Shown piece after piece: positions 25,600 through 37,940 of a stretch of 64,000 nucleotides of DNA. A program made the position numbers and the translations under genes. The notes beneath the pieces were generated by a model, which was not told the DNA's origin, did not search any database, and worked only from the letters and a program-made list of their open reading frames with translations. Each line of letters starts with the position of its first letter. The stretch's first letter is position 1. Origin of the DNA: Mucor racemosus. Its lineage: Eukaryota; Mucoromycota; Mucoromycetes; Mucorales; Mucoraceae. Where the stretch lies: positions 186,001 through 250,000 of the forward strand of contig JAPEHQ010000005.1 of NCBI GenBank assembly GCA_027405735.1. Reading direction: 5' to 3'.

Positions 25600-26870
25600 G
25601 GTTTTGGGGTTTCAGTACTAAAAAGTCAAACATTTGTGCCCTAATATCTCTGCAAAAAATTAAGCTATACTAACCCTTTTTAATAATGAAACTTACTTGT
25701 TTTGAAATGTCCTATAACATATTTCAGTATAAAAAAATTCTGAGCACTTTTTTTTTATTTCATTTTTTTGGCCTGTTTGTAGTAAATTTAAAAATATTCG
25801 TTATATTGTGCAGCAATTTTTTTGTATTTGTGTCATGGAATTTGTTGAGCTCTCTCAGGTCCAATTTAGTTTTTTTCAGAATATTGAGTTTTCGTGGAGA
25901 TATCCTCAAAAATGTGTGCGAAAGAATATCTTTGGTTTTGCTTAAAAAAAAAGACGTGTATAACCTCATTCCAAATTCTGGATTTGAAAAAAAATTGACA
26001 AAAATCTTGATTTCTCAACGAAAAATGCAGCTAAAAAGTTCAGCAATGGCTCGATCGATAGATCATTTTGCTGCACATCATTTCCATAGCTTATATTTGA
26101 AGCATGTTTATAAAAAGTGATGTGTGTCTTTAAAAAACTTCCAAAATTTCAATCGAATTTTACGCAAAATTTAATGTAAAACATTTATCTAAAGTTTATT
26201 TGAATAGATGCAGAACTTAAAGCTGTATAAAAAACATTTAATACACTACTTCAACTTACTATGCAGGTCATAAGCTATTAGACGAATTTGTTTTTTGACC
26301 ATTTTTTAGTCGATTTATCAAATTAATTTTGGGACTCAGTCATCATAGGTTTTAAGCTGTAATGTGAACTGTTATTTTGATTATCTCAACAAAAAATGTA
26401 GAGTAGTAGCTTTTAGCTGGAGCTATCTTATGAAAATAAAAAATCCAATATCGTACTTAATTTTACTAGGTGTAATAATTCACATTACATGATGTTTCAA
26501 CAATAATTGCATGAATTAGTTTCAGTTGCATAATCCATATAAATTTGTAAATGTTAAATCAGATATTGAACATTAGTAAAAATATCTGTTTCCTTCCTTC
26601 ATTAATAATTTTAATCAAATAAACTTATTATCATAACCATAACCAATCTATTACTTAATACTACTTGCCACATATTAATCACACTTAATACATAGTAAGC
26701 ATTGACCAAAGTAATAGTCAACTACAATTAGTAACACCAACAACGTCCACCTCTAGTACTTCTTTCTTAATAGACTCAATCTATTGCAAGATCATAGTAC
26801 TCATTACACTAGGTTTCAAAGTTTACAACCGATTTAAGTCAATTTTATTAGATCAATGTTAGGTTGATGC
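25600..26870 (-). repeat. REP-B copy 2 (reversed), interrupted by LTR b
   Basis: Reverse complement of the REP-B pattern. The sense-strand frame at 25686-26120 is open for 144 codons and includes SNLVFFRILSFRGDILKNVC and PNSGFEKKLTKILISQRKMQ. LTR b is inserted at 26471-26808, with REP-B-like sequence on both sides. The far end fades near 26,870. Confidence 0.72.
26471..26808 (-). mobile_element. Solo LTR, family b, reversed, 338 bp
   Basis: Ends TGTAATAATTCACATT and GTACTCATTACA, the reverse complement of 5404-5742. The exact target duplication CTAGG is at 26466-26470 and 26809-26813. Confidence 0.82.
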
Positions 26871-27009
26871 ACTTAGACCCTGCTTTGCGTCCACAATTCT
26901 GTGTACAATTTTTGATTACGATTATAGCACAATTTGATATGGTAAGTTCTGCATTGCTGTTTATTATATTATAAAGCTCAGTTAATAATGAAATGCACAG
27001 ATGGACAGA

Positions 27010-29085
27010 ATGAAAAATTTTGTGCAGATCAGGCAGTCCAGATGAGCAGAGCAATGAGATCAAGGTTTTTTAGTCAACTTACTAAAGTATATCAATCATA
27101 ATATAAATAATAACGAAGATGATTTGAATGATTTAAAACAGAGGTGAGTTACTGTGATTCAACAGAATTGCCTTATTGACGAGATATATCAATTTGAAAT
27201 TTGGGGTTTGAAAGAGTTCTGCTCATGTTCTTCTCTCGGAGACCAAATGGGAACAACGACAACAACCTGTTTGGTAACACTGAAAGTATTTATGCCTTTG
27301 TAAATCCCTTTTTGTAACACACAAAATCAACTGATTTAGGATTATTTTTCTTTTTTCTTCCCCACTCTTTCTTGGCTCTTTTATTTATGTTTAAAACTAC
27401 AACAAAAAGACCAATATTTTTTATAAACTGAAATCAAGAAGTAGCGGGTACAAGTACATGTTTTTCCTATTGTTTATTTAGAAATAAATTATTAACTGTT
27501 AATGTTATTAGGGCGCGTTATAATATCTTTTTCGAACAAAAAAAGCGTCCAGGGCTTAATCATTTTGTTCCATTATCTACGTTATAATCAATGCTTTTTT
27601 GGTCTAAATTCGATATCTACCTGCAGAAAATTGGTGATTATAAAAGTATGCATAGTATCTACTTAATTTGAATGAATGAATGAACTCATGTTAGTCTATT
27701 TAGTTTCTAAAAATGATTTATTTCTATTATTTAGTGGCCAACAGCTAAGAAGGGGAAAACAAGATATTGTCTTGTATATCACTACCAACTATCAAAGTTA
27801 ATTCCACTATAATTATTACTTATTAGCTTGTTATTAATAATTGCTTTTACTAATAAATCAATTTTTATAGGTCAAAAGTAAGTTTGTTCTCGTAAAGCAT
27901 TGAATAAATTGGCTTGGGACAAAGAGGGTAAAAAGGCGGCAATAATAGGTTCCAGGGATGGCCATTTTAATGTTTATAATATTGGAGAGGTAAGACTAAA
28001 ACTCAATATAAATCATCTCTAGCGCAATAATTATAAATTAAGACTATATTATCATCAAATAAACTACCGCACATTATTTACATGTATAAAATATTTACAG
28101 TCATAAGCTTGAATCAAGTGGATACAGCATCATAAATCCTTGAAAAAGTTCTCAAGTATTATAAAATCTCTTATTTTTAAGAATTACAGGGCTTATAAGC
28201 GGAATATTAATTTCGAAAATTATTCTTGTCCAGATCATCAATTTTGACATTTTTTAATTTTTTTTTTCTGATTTTGCAAATCTAGAGTCAATTATACTAC
28301 CAATTGCAAAAACAAAAAATATGTACATATAAAAAATTTAGCGCTTTATTTGCTCAATAAAAAATAACAAATATTTTTATTACAGAATATTACATGAAAA
28401 TCCTTTAACCAAATATCCGTTTTTGGGACAAAAGTACAAATTTTCATTACTTAACATCTAATATTAAGCTTTTATAAAACGTATATTAGCTATAGCTACA
28501 ATTTTCTCTCACAATGTAGTATATTTAAACGTTGATTTTGGTATCAAAATTTGATTTTTCTTTTTTTTTATCAAAATCATGAGTGTTGGTAAGGATAAGA
28601 TGAGTCCCGAAAATGTCCGCTACAAAAACTGAATTTTCAGACCATACGTGGTTAAATATAAGAATAGTAAAAAAAAAAAGACACTTTTTTATTTAAAACT
28701 TATATATATATCATAGAATAAGATACTTAGCCGTTCAATCTTGCTATGCTCAATTACGGCGTCGCTCTATGGGCTCGCGTTTGCAATTTTTTAATAAATG
28801 TATGATATGACAGACGGCAGTTTTTCTGGTAGAAAAATGTATTATGTTTCTATGATAATAACAGTTACTGCCTATTGTGTTTAGTTTATGGTTCATGTGC
28901 CGTAATGCTACTTTTACATTGGCTGAAATGAGCAATTTAGCAGGGTTTTAATTGCGCTAAATAATTTAAAGCCTTGAAAATTCTTTTATACGTGTGTTGC
29001 TTCTCTCTTTTTGTTTTCATATTCCAAGGATAAATTCATCGTTTTATAAGGGATATCAGACTATCAAGCTGGTATTCTTTTCTTT
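27010..29085 (-). repeat. Left arm of a 2.1 kb inverted repeat (REP-A copy 3)
   Basis: Reverse complement of 35855-37940. In every stretch compared (for example 27541-27990 with 36950-37430, and 28260-28520 with 36430-36690) the arms are identical or nearly so. They share changes absent from copies 1 and 2, such as TTTTAATGTTTATAATATTGG in the dynein fragment. The repeat continues beyond the arm to about 30130, matching 7500-8530. Confidence 0.85.
27887..27989 (+). pseudogene. Captured dynein intermediate-chain exon fragment (copy 3)
   Basis: Plus-strand translation KALNKLAWDKEGKKAAI, then IGSRDGHFNVYNIGE, followed by GTAAGAC. Compared with copy 2 there is an inserted Ile codon and the substitutions S>R, V>F, Y>N and D>N in the SDGHVYVYDIGE motif, so it is decayed. 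Confidence 0.65.
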
Positions 29086-30130
29086 TATCTAAATACGCAT
29101 GCTAACATAAGGGACTAATGTTTTAATATAGATAACAGTTGTTATATTAGAGACCGGTGTTTTTATTTAACCGCATTCTACTAAAATCAGATATCATTAT
29201 TTACTACTGTATTGTTGGACGTATTTTTTGATTAGCAGATCAAATCCAAGGCAATGATATTTATATCTACTCAATGAAAAGCTAGAACTGGCTACAAAAC
29301 CACGAAATGTTCCAGAAAAGTGACAAAATTTCAAATTATAAAGAAACAAAAAAAATAATAATCTAATGTCTTGCCTAATAACCATAGTTATCATTGTAGT
29401 TAGTGTATACTTGAAAACAAATCTTTTTACAGCTGACACTCGTAAACTAAAATAGTAAGTTTAAAGAAGGTTAACTTGTTTAAAATTTATGTGTGATAAA
29501 GTAACATCTATAATCCTAGATCTGGCTTGCATATAAGTTAAGCAGTAAGTGTCATTTAAATTTATGCTCGAGTAAAAACCATTGTTGCTGTAAACATTAT
29601 TATAGCTATACAAATATTTACAAATGATGATAATCTTGAATATATTGGTAGTTGCATGTATTGCTCTACATCAACAACGTATTGAATTGTATTGTCTATA
29701 ATTTATATTAATAAAAACAAATGCAATTTAAAAACCCATTCCAGTAAAAAATGCAATGGGATTTTGAGAAGGCACGATGTTCGTGTACAAACCAATTTGT
29801 GCCCATACGATCAGCTCATTATGCTCATGGCAAGATTAAATTTATTATTATGCACAAATAGGGATAATGATATGCTTATAGGCAAGTCTACTATTATGTA
29901 CACATAGGACTAATGTCATGCACATGGACAGAATTTTTAATTCTGCACCTACAGGCTTTTTGCTGTGCTCGTTTGAAGTTTCTTTTGTTGTGGCTATGTG
30001 CATCTTGTTATTCTTTAAGCCATATTCAGTGGGTAAAACAGCTCAGGCTATAATGTGCAGCCGACTTAGGGACAACAAATTCATTTTGTGCAGCACAGGT
30101 TGGCGGTAGTGATATAAGTATTCTATAAAA
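29086..30130 (-). repeat. REP-A copy 3, part outside the arm
   Basis: Continues the match to 7500-8530 in reverse, including the AATAAAAACAAATGCAATTT segment near 29,710 and the GTGCAGCACAGGTTGG-like end near 30,095. The right arm lacks this portion, because LTR c cuts it off at 35845. Confidence 0.65.
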
Positions 30131-30307
30131 ATAAAACGCGCAATAAGGGTGAAAAGGCTTATATAAAAAATCAGTTGATATAATTTAAATTATGCATGAA
30201 AGCATTGGGTTGCAACCATACAAATATATATTTTAGATTTTATATGGTACATTCTGTATACCGTAAAAATTAATTTATATTTATCTATTGTTCTTATTCA
30301 TTATATA

Positions 30308-30840
30308 TGTTGTATGCCACCAAGTACCATAATACTTTATTATCTTCTATAATATCAATACATCTTACAGTATATTGACTACAACATGTATTGAATTGCA
30401 AAGTCTTGATACCGGATATAAAAAACTCCTAGCGTACGACGTCTATCCAGCAATTATCAAGAACGCGTGGACCTCATTTATGACACTATATTATTTTATC
30501 CCAGTGGTTCGTCAATCACGTCGTTATTATCAAATCAACATCCAAGCACATTTAACGCAGCATTAAAATGAGGCAACTCACAAGCTCTGCAAGCACGTTT
30601 AAATTATGATTGATCCATTTGAATCCATAGATTACTACCAAACAGATCTAATGGTTTAATAGTGCTTTAAAATACATCTCAGGATCTCCATGCCAAATCA
30701 AAATAAAAGGTCATACTTTTATATCTAAATAAACTATCTTGTTTTTATTATACAGTTGTTGAAGTACTGATTCGTTACTCATTCTCTTCTAATTGTATTA
30801 TTTTTTAAGTATTATTTATCAAATATGAAAATATAGGACA
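30308..30840 (+). mobile_element. Solo LTR, family e, 533 bp, without target duplication
   Basis: Starts TGTTGTATGCCACC and ends AAAATATAGGACA, matching 3711-4971 with the nested LTR removed. Flanks ATATA and GCAAT do not match, so the insertion site was rearranged after insertion or one edge has decayed. Confidence 0.7.
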
Positions 30841-32532
30841 GCAATGACAACTACCAAAATTAATAAGTAAACACCCCCATTCATTTAAAACCAATGCTTT
30901 GCTGCTGCAACGTCTTTTACATTCATTCTTAAAGAAATTTAGGTTTCAAATATTGATTTAAGTAACTGTAAGCAAATAAATGCTAGAAACGTACTAAGAA
31001 ATGGAAAACCTTTGTTCCTTGAATGAATTGATCTACTAATAATTCGCAAGAAATAGTTAAATACATTTTATGCAAAATTATCTACTGGATAACTTTTAAA
31101 TCTTTAAAAAATATAAATTTTTCATCGAGTTATAGATAAATTAAGATTTCTCAAACGATAATTAACTTAAATGCAAAGCTGTGATGTGCAAAATACCCGT
31201 ATTTATAAAACAATTTGAGAGCAAAATGATTTATTTAAAACCGTAAATCGATTTAGAATTGGATAAGCTACAAAAACCATTTAGTGGTCAAGTGACGGTA
31301 AATATACAGTTTTTTGTCAAATTTTAGAAGCATTTCCTAATTTCCAGTATTTTGCACATTTACAGCTTAAAAATAGACTACAGCTTAAAGCGCGCGATTT
31401 GATTGAAAGCCCGAGAGAGTCGATTTTGAAACAAGGCATTAAATATTTTTTTCGAGATTTTGATAGAACGATATAATTGGCCAATTCATAGCCCAGCAAA
31501 ATTGACGTTCTTTCAAATTTCAAGCAATATTAGTGGCTCCCGTCATTTGAACCATTTTTTGAGAATGTTTTTGATGGTATATCAGTCATTACTCCATGAA
31601 AAATACAGCTACAATTAAGAAAAAAGGTGGAAATAAAAACGGTGCATTTTGCGCACATTGTAGTACCAAAAAAACAGAGATAAAAATGCTTTAATGCTTC
31701 GTTTTAAATCAATGAAAATCATTAGTCGTTTAGTTAATTTTTATAAATTTGGAGATGATGCATCATTACTCGATCAAAATTGTAGCTAGAATCCAGTAAA
31801 ATAATGCAAATAAACAAGAAAATGCTGCACATTTTGCATTGTTAAAAATGAAGACCTACAAGGGTTTTCATATTTCAATTTTGGATTAATAAAAATAATT
31901 AGTCATTTAGCTGATTTTTAAAGATTTCTGCATGATGTATTGTTACCCATCAAAAATGTGCTTAAACTAAAGCCAAATAGCGCAAATAAAGCTGCGCATT
32001 TGCATCCAATTGATGCGTTATAAAATATAGCTTGAAAAAAGATATAATTATGTTTACTCGAGCTTTGCGAACGACCAATTATTTGACAAATTTGGCATTT
32101 CTGGCTATTGCAAATGCGAAAAGCTTTTACCAGGCTTTTCAATGTAATGTAATTATTTTTCCGATATGCATCTCTAATTCGGTGTATAATAGTGGTTTGT
32201 AAAATATATGTAATCGGTAGAGACATCAATAAATTAATATTAAAATTTTTTGTATTTTTGAACATTACTGTATATGATGTGGCAAAGGCAATTTCGAAGT
32301 GAAATTAAGAGAAATGGATACGTGATAATAATAGTATTAGGGTTATGTATTTTCTGCGAATATATATTTTTTTAGAGAGAACGTTTTCCAATGAGTCAAA
32401 TATGTAATACTTTGGATTATTGCCATTAGATGGAGATTAAATAGATGTAATATCTCTGTTGATAATGCTTTGAGTTCTGTAGACCCTCGATAAAAGCTTT
32501 GCTCTGTGTAACAGCATCGAGTCATGGCACTT
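30841..32532. repeat. AT-rich spacer with a degenerate tandem repeat
   Basis: Three loosely related units at about 31,570-31,690, 31,755-31,860 and 31,930-32,020, spaced about 175-185 bp apart. They share patterns such as ATTAGTCRTTTAG, CATYRTTAC and a GCGCATTTGC/TGCACATTTTGC-like segment. No gene recognised; the open frames at 31317-32265 are not protein-like. Confidence 0.4.
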
Positions 32533-32994
32533 TGTGGAATATGTACACATTTATCCACTATATTGATCTCCATTTCATCTGATTCTCAATTAAAGTACAG
32601 CTGACATGAATTGACATTTCACTACTAAATGATATATGCTGATTCATACTAATATAAATTTTCTACCAAGCTTCTATCCTAGCAACTTATAGTTAAAGAC
32701 CAATCAACCTACTGTGGATTTAATCACACCATTATGATCAAGGACCCATGAATTCTATGAATACACCGATTGGTTACTACCAAGATTTATATCTGACAAG
32801 GGGTGTTATTGGCTATGTATGGACCTAGGAATTCTTACCTAATCTCTCTGATGAAAACTATATAAAGAGGACATTTATTTATTACAAAAGTCCTCAAGTA
32901 GAATTTAACTTGATAATAAAACCCTAATGTTATCTAGTCGAATTCCTATTGTTTTTTTATACTTTTTTCCGTGAATAGCTCTGTCTGTTCCACA
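32533..32994 (+). mobile_element. Solo LTR, family a, 462 bp
   Basis: Begins TGTGGAATATGTAC and ends GTCTGTTCCACA. Exact target duplication CACTT at 32528-32532 and 32995-32999. Nearly identical to 6453-6914, with the same TATA and AATAAA positions. Confidence 0.87.
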
Positions 32995-33025
32995 CACTTG
33001 TTCCCAAGCCTGAACTTTTGAGATA

Positions 33026-34661
33026 CAGTGAGTCGCAAAACCCTTTCAATGATTTGGAAATTTGAATAAAAATAACCATAACTTTCTCAGTTTCAATCGG
33101 AGATACACTAAATTTTTATTTTAAGTAATTCAAACGTTTTTAAATTATTTTCAAAAAGTCCGATCTCATTAATTAAAGTTCCGCAAAACTATGCAAGTTT
33201 AAAAAAAGGTACATCATTGAAAGGGTTTTGCACGCATTATCAAAAAAAAATTGAAGCTTATTTAAATGCAGTCAATAATCAATACCGTAACTTTTTGCTT
33301 TAATACAAGCTTTTACACAATGAGGCATACTCGAAATAACTTTTTGATATTCCCCAACTGTTATGTTGTCATACCAAATCTCTTGAGTTCTGTCCCAAAT
33401 ATCATTCATCCCTTTTGGGGATGTATCGTATTCGTTTAGGCGGATTTTCAATAATCTCCACATATTTTCAATGGGATTAAGGTCTGGAAATTGCGCTGGC
33501 CATGACATTACTTCATATTTTTTTGTTTTGAAGTCTTCTTTCATTAAATTAGAGGTGTGCTTAGAATCGTTGTCTTGTTGAAGGATAACCTAATTACGAC
33601 GCAACTTCAATTTTTGACACATATCGTCAATGGATTTCTCCAAATCATCATCGATAATAGTTCTGTATAGGTTGGAGTTCAGATTACCTTCGACCTTGGA
33701 CAACCAAACGACACCAGACCAAGAAATAGAGCTCCAAATCATGATACGACCATCTCCATTTTTTCTTGTTTTTTGGTATTCTTAGGTTTTATCTCCTCGC
33801 TGTCTCTTTTCCAGCACCAAATTCGATCATACGAGTTAAAACAATTAATTCTAGCCTCATCAGTAGATATAACACGCTTTCAGTCATCCAAAGTCCAATC
33901 AATTCTGTTTTTACATCAGCGGAGGCGATCCTTTGCATTTTCATCACTAATTTCTGGCTTTTTTATCTTAGGTAATGCGCCTAAACCATTATCCCGAAGA
34001 GCCCTAGTACAGTATTCGCACTGCCATTAACGTGTACATTACGATGAAGCTCTTTTTTGGCTTGTACCGCATTATCCAAGCCACCTTTGGTGATTTTATG
34101 GACACAATATCTCTTATCCGCAGTAGTCAGCTTAGATGGTCGGTCTCCTTTAAGTTTTTCTCGGTCAGGACAGGCCTTTTTTCCAATACGACATACTGTG
34201 GCTTTACTAACAGCTACATGACGAGCAATTTCCGATACGGTATGGCCTGAATTTAACAGAGAGATAACGTCATTACGTTTGGCATCCGATACAGTTTTCA
34301 TCTTGATGATTTTGCTTGAAACTATTAGTAAAAAAGGCAGGGTAAAAGTTGAAAAACATCTCATATATTTTCCGCATATTTCTCTGTTTTATAAGATATC
34401 CAGCGTTAATGTACAAGTTAGGGGTTACAAATTTGTAATTTTAAGCCTGTGCGTGCAAAACCCTTTCAATGATGTACCTTTTTTTAAACTTGCATAGTTT
34501 TTGCGGAACTTTAATTAATTAAATCGGACTTTTTGAAAATAATTTAAAAACGTTTGAATTACTTAAAATAAAAATTTAGTGTATCTCCGATTGAAACTGA
34601 GAAAGTTATGGTTATTTTTATTCAAATTTCCAAATCATTGAAAGGGTTTTGCGACTCACTG
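33026..34661 (-). mobile_element. Tc1-type DNA transposon (IS630-Tc1-mariner), 1636 bp, inactive
   Basis: Terminal inverted repeats of about 211 bp (33026-33236 and 34450-34661) begin CAGTGAGTCGCAAAACCC and are flanked by TA on both sides (33024-33025, 34662-34663), the hallmark Tc1/mariner target duplication. The transposase lies between them on the minus strand and is broken. The two repeats are still almost identical, so the element is not very old. Confidence 0.92.
33272..34301 (-). pseudogene. Tc1-type transposase, broken by stops and frameshifts
   Basis: Starts MKTVSDAKRNDVISLLNSGH with a helix-turn-helix (TVSEIARHVAVSKATVCRI). Catalytic residues fit DDE: D in STDEAR, D in QQDNDSKHTS, E in NPIENMW, with a spacing like DD34E. 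It is broken by a shift near 34,005 after GSANTV, a stop in DRLR*CKN, a stop in TLDD*KRVI, a second shift near 33,745 before GRIMIW, and a stop in RN*VILQQD. It ends KSYGIDY. Original length would be about 340 aa, normal for Tc1. It cannot make an active enzyme. Confidence 0.9.
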
Positions 34662-34663
34662 TA

Positions 34664-35574
34664 TAATTCTTGGGGATTATGTGTATATAAACCCTTAAGT
34701 CAAAATCTTTTAGTTTAAGTTGATACAATTTGATATTGCTACATAATAGTGATGCAATATCCATTTATTCTAACGACTTATTTTGATATATTAATTACTA
34801 TAATAGATTGATAGTTTATTGTTGTATGGCGAAAAATAATGTTATATGTATATTGATATTTTGAATGTATCGACTTAGAAAAACTGTTTATTTAGCTATT
34901 TAGATATACTGTCTACATGGATTGAAACCGTCATGTATCCCGTTAACTTTATTTTATATGTTTTTGTCCTCATTAACATAATAAGGTACTGGCTCAATAA
35001 AGGCTTACGTGAAGGCTACTTAGGGGTTTTTTTTTCAAAAGTCATCAATTAGTAAAATAAATTTTATCTCAATATTATTAATTATTATATAGAAAATACT
35101 TCCGTGATAAGCTTAATGTAGTACAAGATTGGCTTATTAAGGGTTATAAATATAGTATTATTATTGATTATTGAAGTATTAAACATTTACATACTACTGT
35201 TATTTATGTTTTTTTCCAAAACATCAATGCTGATTATTTTTAATAATAAAGCTAAATTTGCAATGAATATCAATTAAGGATTAAGCCAATTATTGAAACT
35301 TTCCTGTTCTTCCGAATTTCAACACGATTTTATGTATACATGTGAAATGCTATAAAAATTATGTGCTTATTTAATGTTTTACGTACATTTTAATGTGGAC
35401 TTAAAAGCAAATAATTGAAAGAATGAATGGGTACAGGATACTAAAAAATACGAAAACAGAAGAGTAAGCTATATTCATATATTTTATGTATCAAGATGTT
35501 AATGGCAATGTCACAGTAGGTTGGTTTCGGAATACATTGTATCTTAAGCATTTAATCATCATAGTGTAATGATC
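34664..35574. other. AT-rich spacer, no gene seen
   Basis: Lies between the Tc1-type element and LTR c. No repeat copy recognised and no protein-like frame. Confidence 0.45.
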
Positions 35575-35845
35575 TGTAATTTTGGACTAACAACAAAGGT
35601 GGATAATATGTTTATAGATATTATTCTTGTTATTATAAATTGGCGATCACTGGATTGATGAAGGTTTGTGTTCTTATTATTTGTAAATTAGATATTTATT
35701 AGTCAATAAATAAAAGTAAAGGAAGTGTAACAAGGCAGATAAATCTACAAGGGATTATGTAATGATTTTCTTGTAGTATTTATATAAGGAATGAGGCAAC
35801 CAGGTTTTACATGAACGAAGAAACTGAAATGTTTGACTCATTACA
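35575..35845 (+). mobile_element. Solo LTR, family c, 271 bp, without target duplication
   Basis: Same family as 11402-11674 with intact ends TGTAATGA...TCATTACA, but the flanks are CATAG and CGTGC. The sequence to the right is the inner edge of the right inverted arm, whereas the sequence to the left has no match to the repeat. That is expected if recombination between two LTRs joined unrelated DNA here. Confidence 0.8.
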
Positions 35846-35854
35846 CGTGCTCAT

Positions 35855-37940
35855 ATAAAAAAAAAGAATACCAGCTTGATAGTCTGATATGCCTTATAAA
35901 ACGGTGAATATATCCTTGGAATATGAAAACAAAAAGAGAGAAGCAACACACGTATAAAAGAATTTTCAAGGCTTTAAATTATTTAGCGCAATTAAAACCC
36001 TGCTAAATTGCTCATTTCAGCCAATGTAAAAGTAGCATTACGGCACATGAACCATAAACTAAACACAATAGGCAGTAACTGTTATTATCATAGAAACATA
36101 ATACATTTTTCTACCAGAGAAACTGCCGTCTGTCGTATCATAGATTCGTTAAAAAATTGCAAACGCGAGCCCATAGAGCGACGCCGTAATTGAGCATAGC
36201 AAGATTGAACGGCTAAGTATCTTATTCTATGATATATATATAAGTTTTAAATAAAAAAGTGTCTTTTTTTTTTACTATTCTTATATTTAACCACGTATGG
36301 TCTGAAAATTCAGTTTTTGTAGCGGACATTTTCGGGACTCATCTTATCCTTACCAACACTCATGATTTTGATAAAAAAAAAGAAAAATCAAATTTTGATA
36401 CCAAAATCAACGTTTAAATATACTACATTGTGAGAGAAAATTGTAGCTATAGCTAATATACGTTTTATAAAAGCTTAATATTAGATGTTAAGTAATGAAA
36501 ATTTGTACTTTTGTCCCAAAAACGGATATTTGGTTAAAGGATTTTCATGTAATATTCTGTAATAAAAATATTTGTTATTTTTTATTGAGCAAATAAAGCG
36601 CTAAATTTTTTATATGTACATATTTTTTGTTTTTGCAATTGGTAGTATAATTGACTCTAGATTTGCAAAATCAGAAAAAAAAAATTAAAAAATGTCAAAA
36701 TTGATGATCTGGACAAGAATAATTTTCGAAATTAATATTCCGCTTATAAGCCCTGTAATTCTTAAAAATAAGAGATTTTATAATACTTGAGAACTTTTTC
36801 AAGGATTTATGATGCTGTATCCACTTGATTCAAGCTTATGACTGTAAATATTTTATACATGTAAATAATGTGCGGTAGTTTATTTGATGATAATATAGTC
36901 TTAATTTATAATTATTGCGCTAGAGATGATTTATATTGAGTTTTAGTCTTACCTCTCCAATATTATAAACATTAAAATGGCCATCCCTGGAACCTATTAT
37001 TGCCGCCTTTTTACCCTCTTTGTCCCAAGCCAATTTATTCAATGCTTTACGAGAACAAACTTACTTTTGACCTATAAAAATTGATTTATTAGTAAAAGCA
37101 ATTATTAATAACAAGCTAATAAGTAATAATTATAGTGGAATTAACTTTGATAGTTGGTAGTGATATACAAGACAATATCTTGTTTTCCCCTTCTTAGCTG
37201 TTGGCCACTAAATAATAGAAATAAATCATTTTTAGAAACTAAATAGACTAACATGAGTTCATTCATTCATTCAAATTAAGTAGATACTATGCATACTTTT
37301 ATAATCACCAATTTTCTGCAGGTAGATATCGAATTTAGACCAAAAAAGCATTGATTATAACGTAGATAATGGAACAAAATGATTAAGCCCTGGACGCTTT
37401 TTTTGTTCGAAAAAGATATTATAACGCGCCCTAATAACATTAACAGTTAATAATTTATTTCTAAATAAACAATAGGAAAAACATGTACTTGTACCCGCTA
37501 CTTCTTGATTTCAGTTTATAAAAAATATTGGTCTTTTTGTTGTAGTTTTAAACATAAATAAAAGAGCCAAGAAAGAGTGGGGAAGAAAAAAGAAAAATAA
37601 TCCTAAATCAGTTGATTTTGTGTGTTACAAAAAGGGATTTACAAAGGCATAAATACTTTCAGTGTTACCAAACAGGTTGTTGTCGTTGTTCCCATTTGGT
37701 CTCCGAGAGAAGAACATGAGCAGAACTCTTTCAAACCCCAAATTTCAAATTGATATATCTCGTCAATAAGGCAATTCTGTTGAATCACAGTAACTCACCT
37801 CTGTTTTAAATCATTCAAATCATCTTCGTTATTATTTATATTATGATTGATATACTTTAGTAAGTTGACTAAAAAACCTTGATCTCATTGCTCTGCTCAT
37901 CTGGACTGCCTGATCTGCACAAAAATTTTTATTCTGCCCA
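35855..37940 (+). repeat. Right arm of the 2.1 kb inverted repeat (REP-A copy 4)
   Basis: Inverted partner of 27010-29085, about 6.8 kb away. It carries the 61-codon stretch at 36008-36193 also seen at 8700 and 28935 (reversed), the dynein fragment at 36953-37055, and a segment at 37070-37555 shared only with the left arm. Confidence 0.85.
36953..37055 (-). pseudogene. Captured dynein intermediate-chain exon fragment (copy 4)
   Basis: Identical in the compared part to copy 3, with the same decayed motif, in inverted orientation. The donor-like GTAAGAC follows at its 3' end. Confidence 0.65.

Noticed and set aside
27887..27989. A possible real dynein intermediate-chain gene
   Set aside because: Only one partial exon is present in each of four repeat copies, three of them decayed, with no neighbouring coding exons.
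30841..32532. CRISPR-like or satellite array from repeated motifs
   Set aside because: Units are too diverged and too few, spacing is irregular, and CRISPR arrays are not expected in a fungal nuclear genome.
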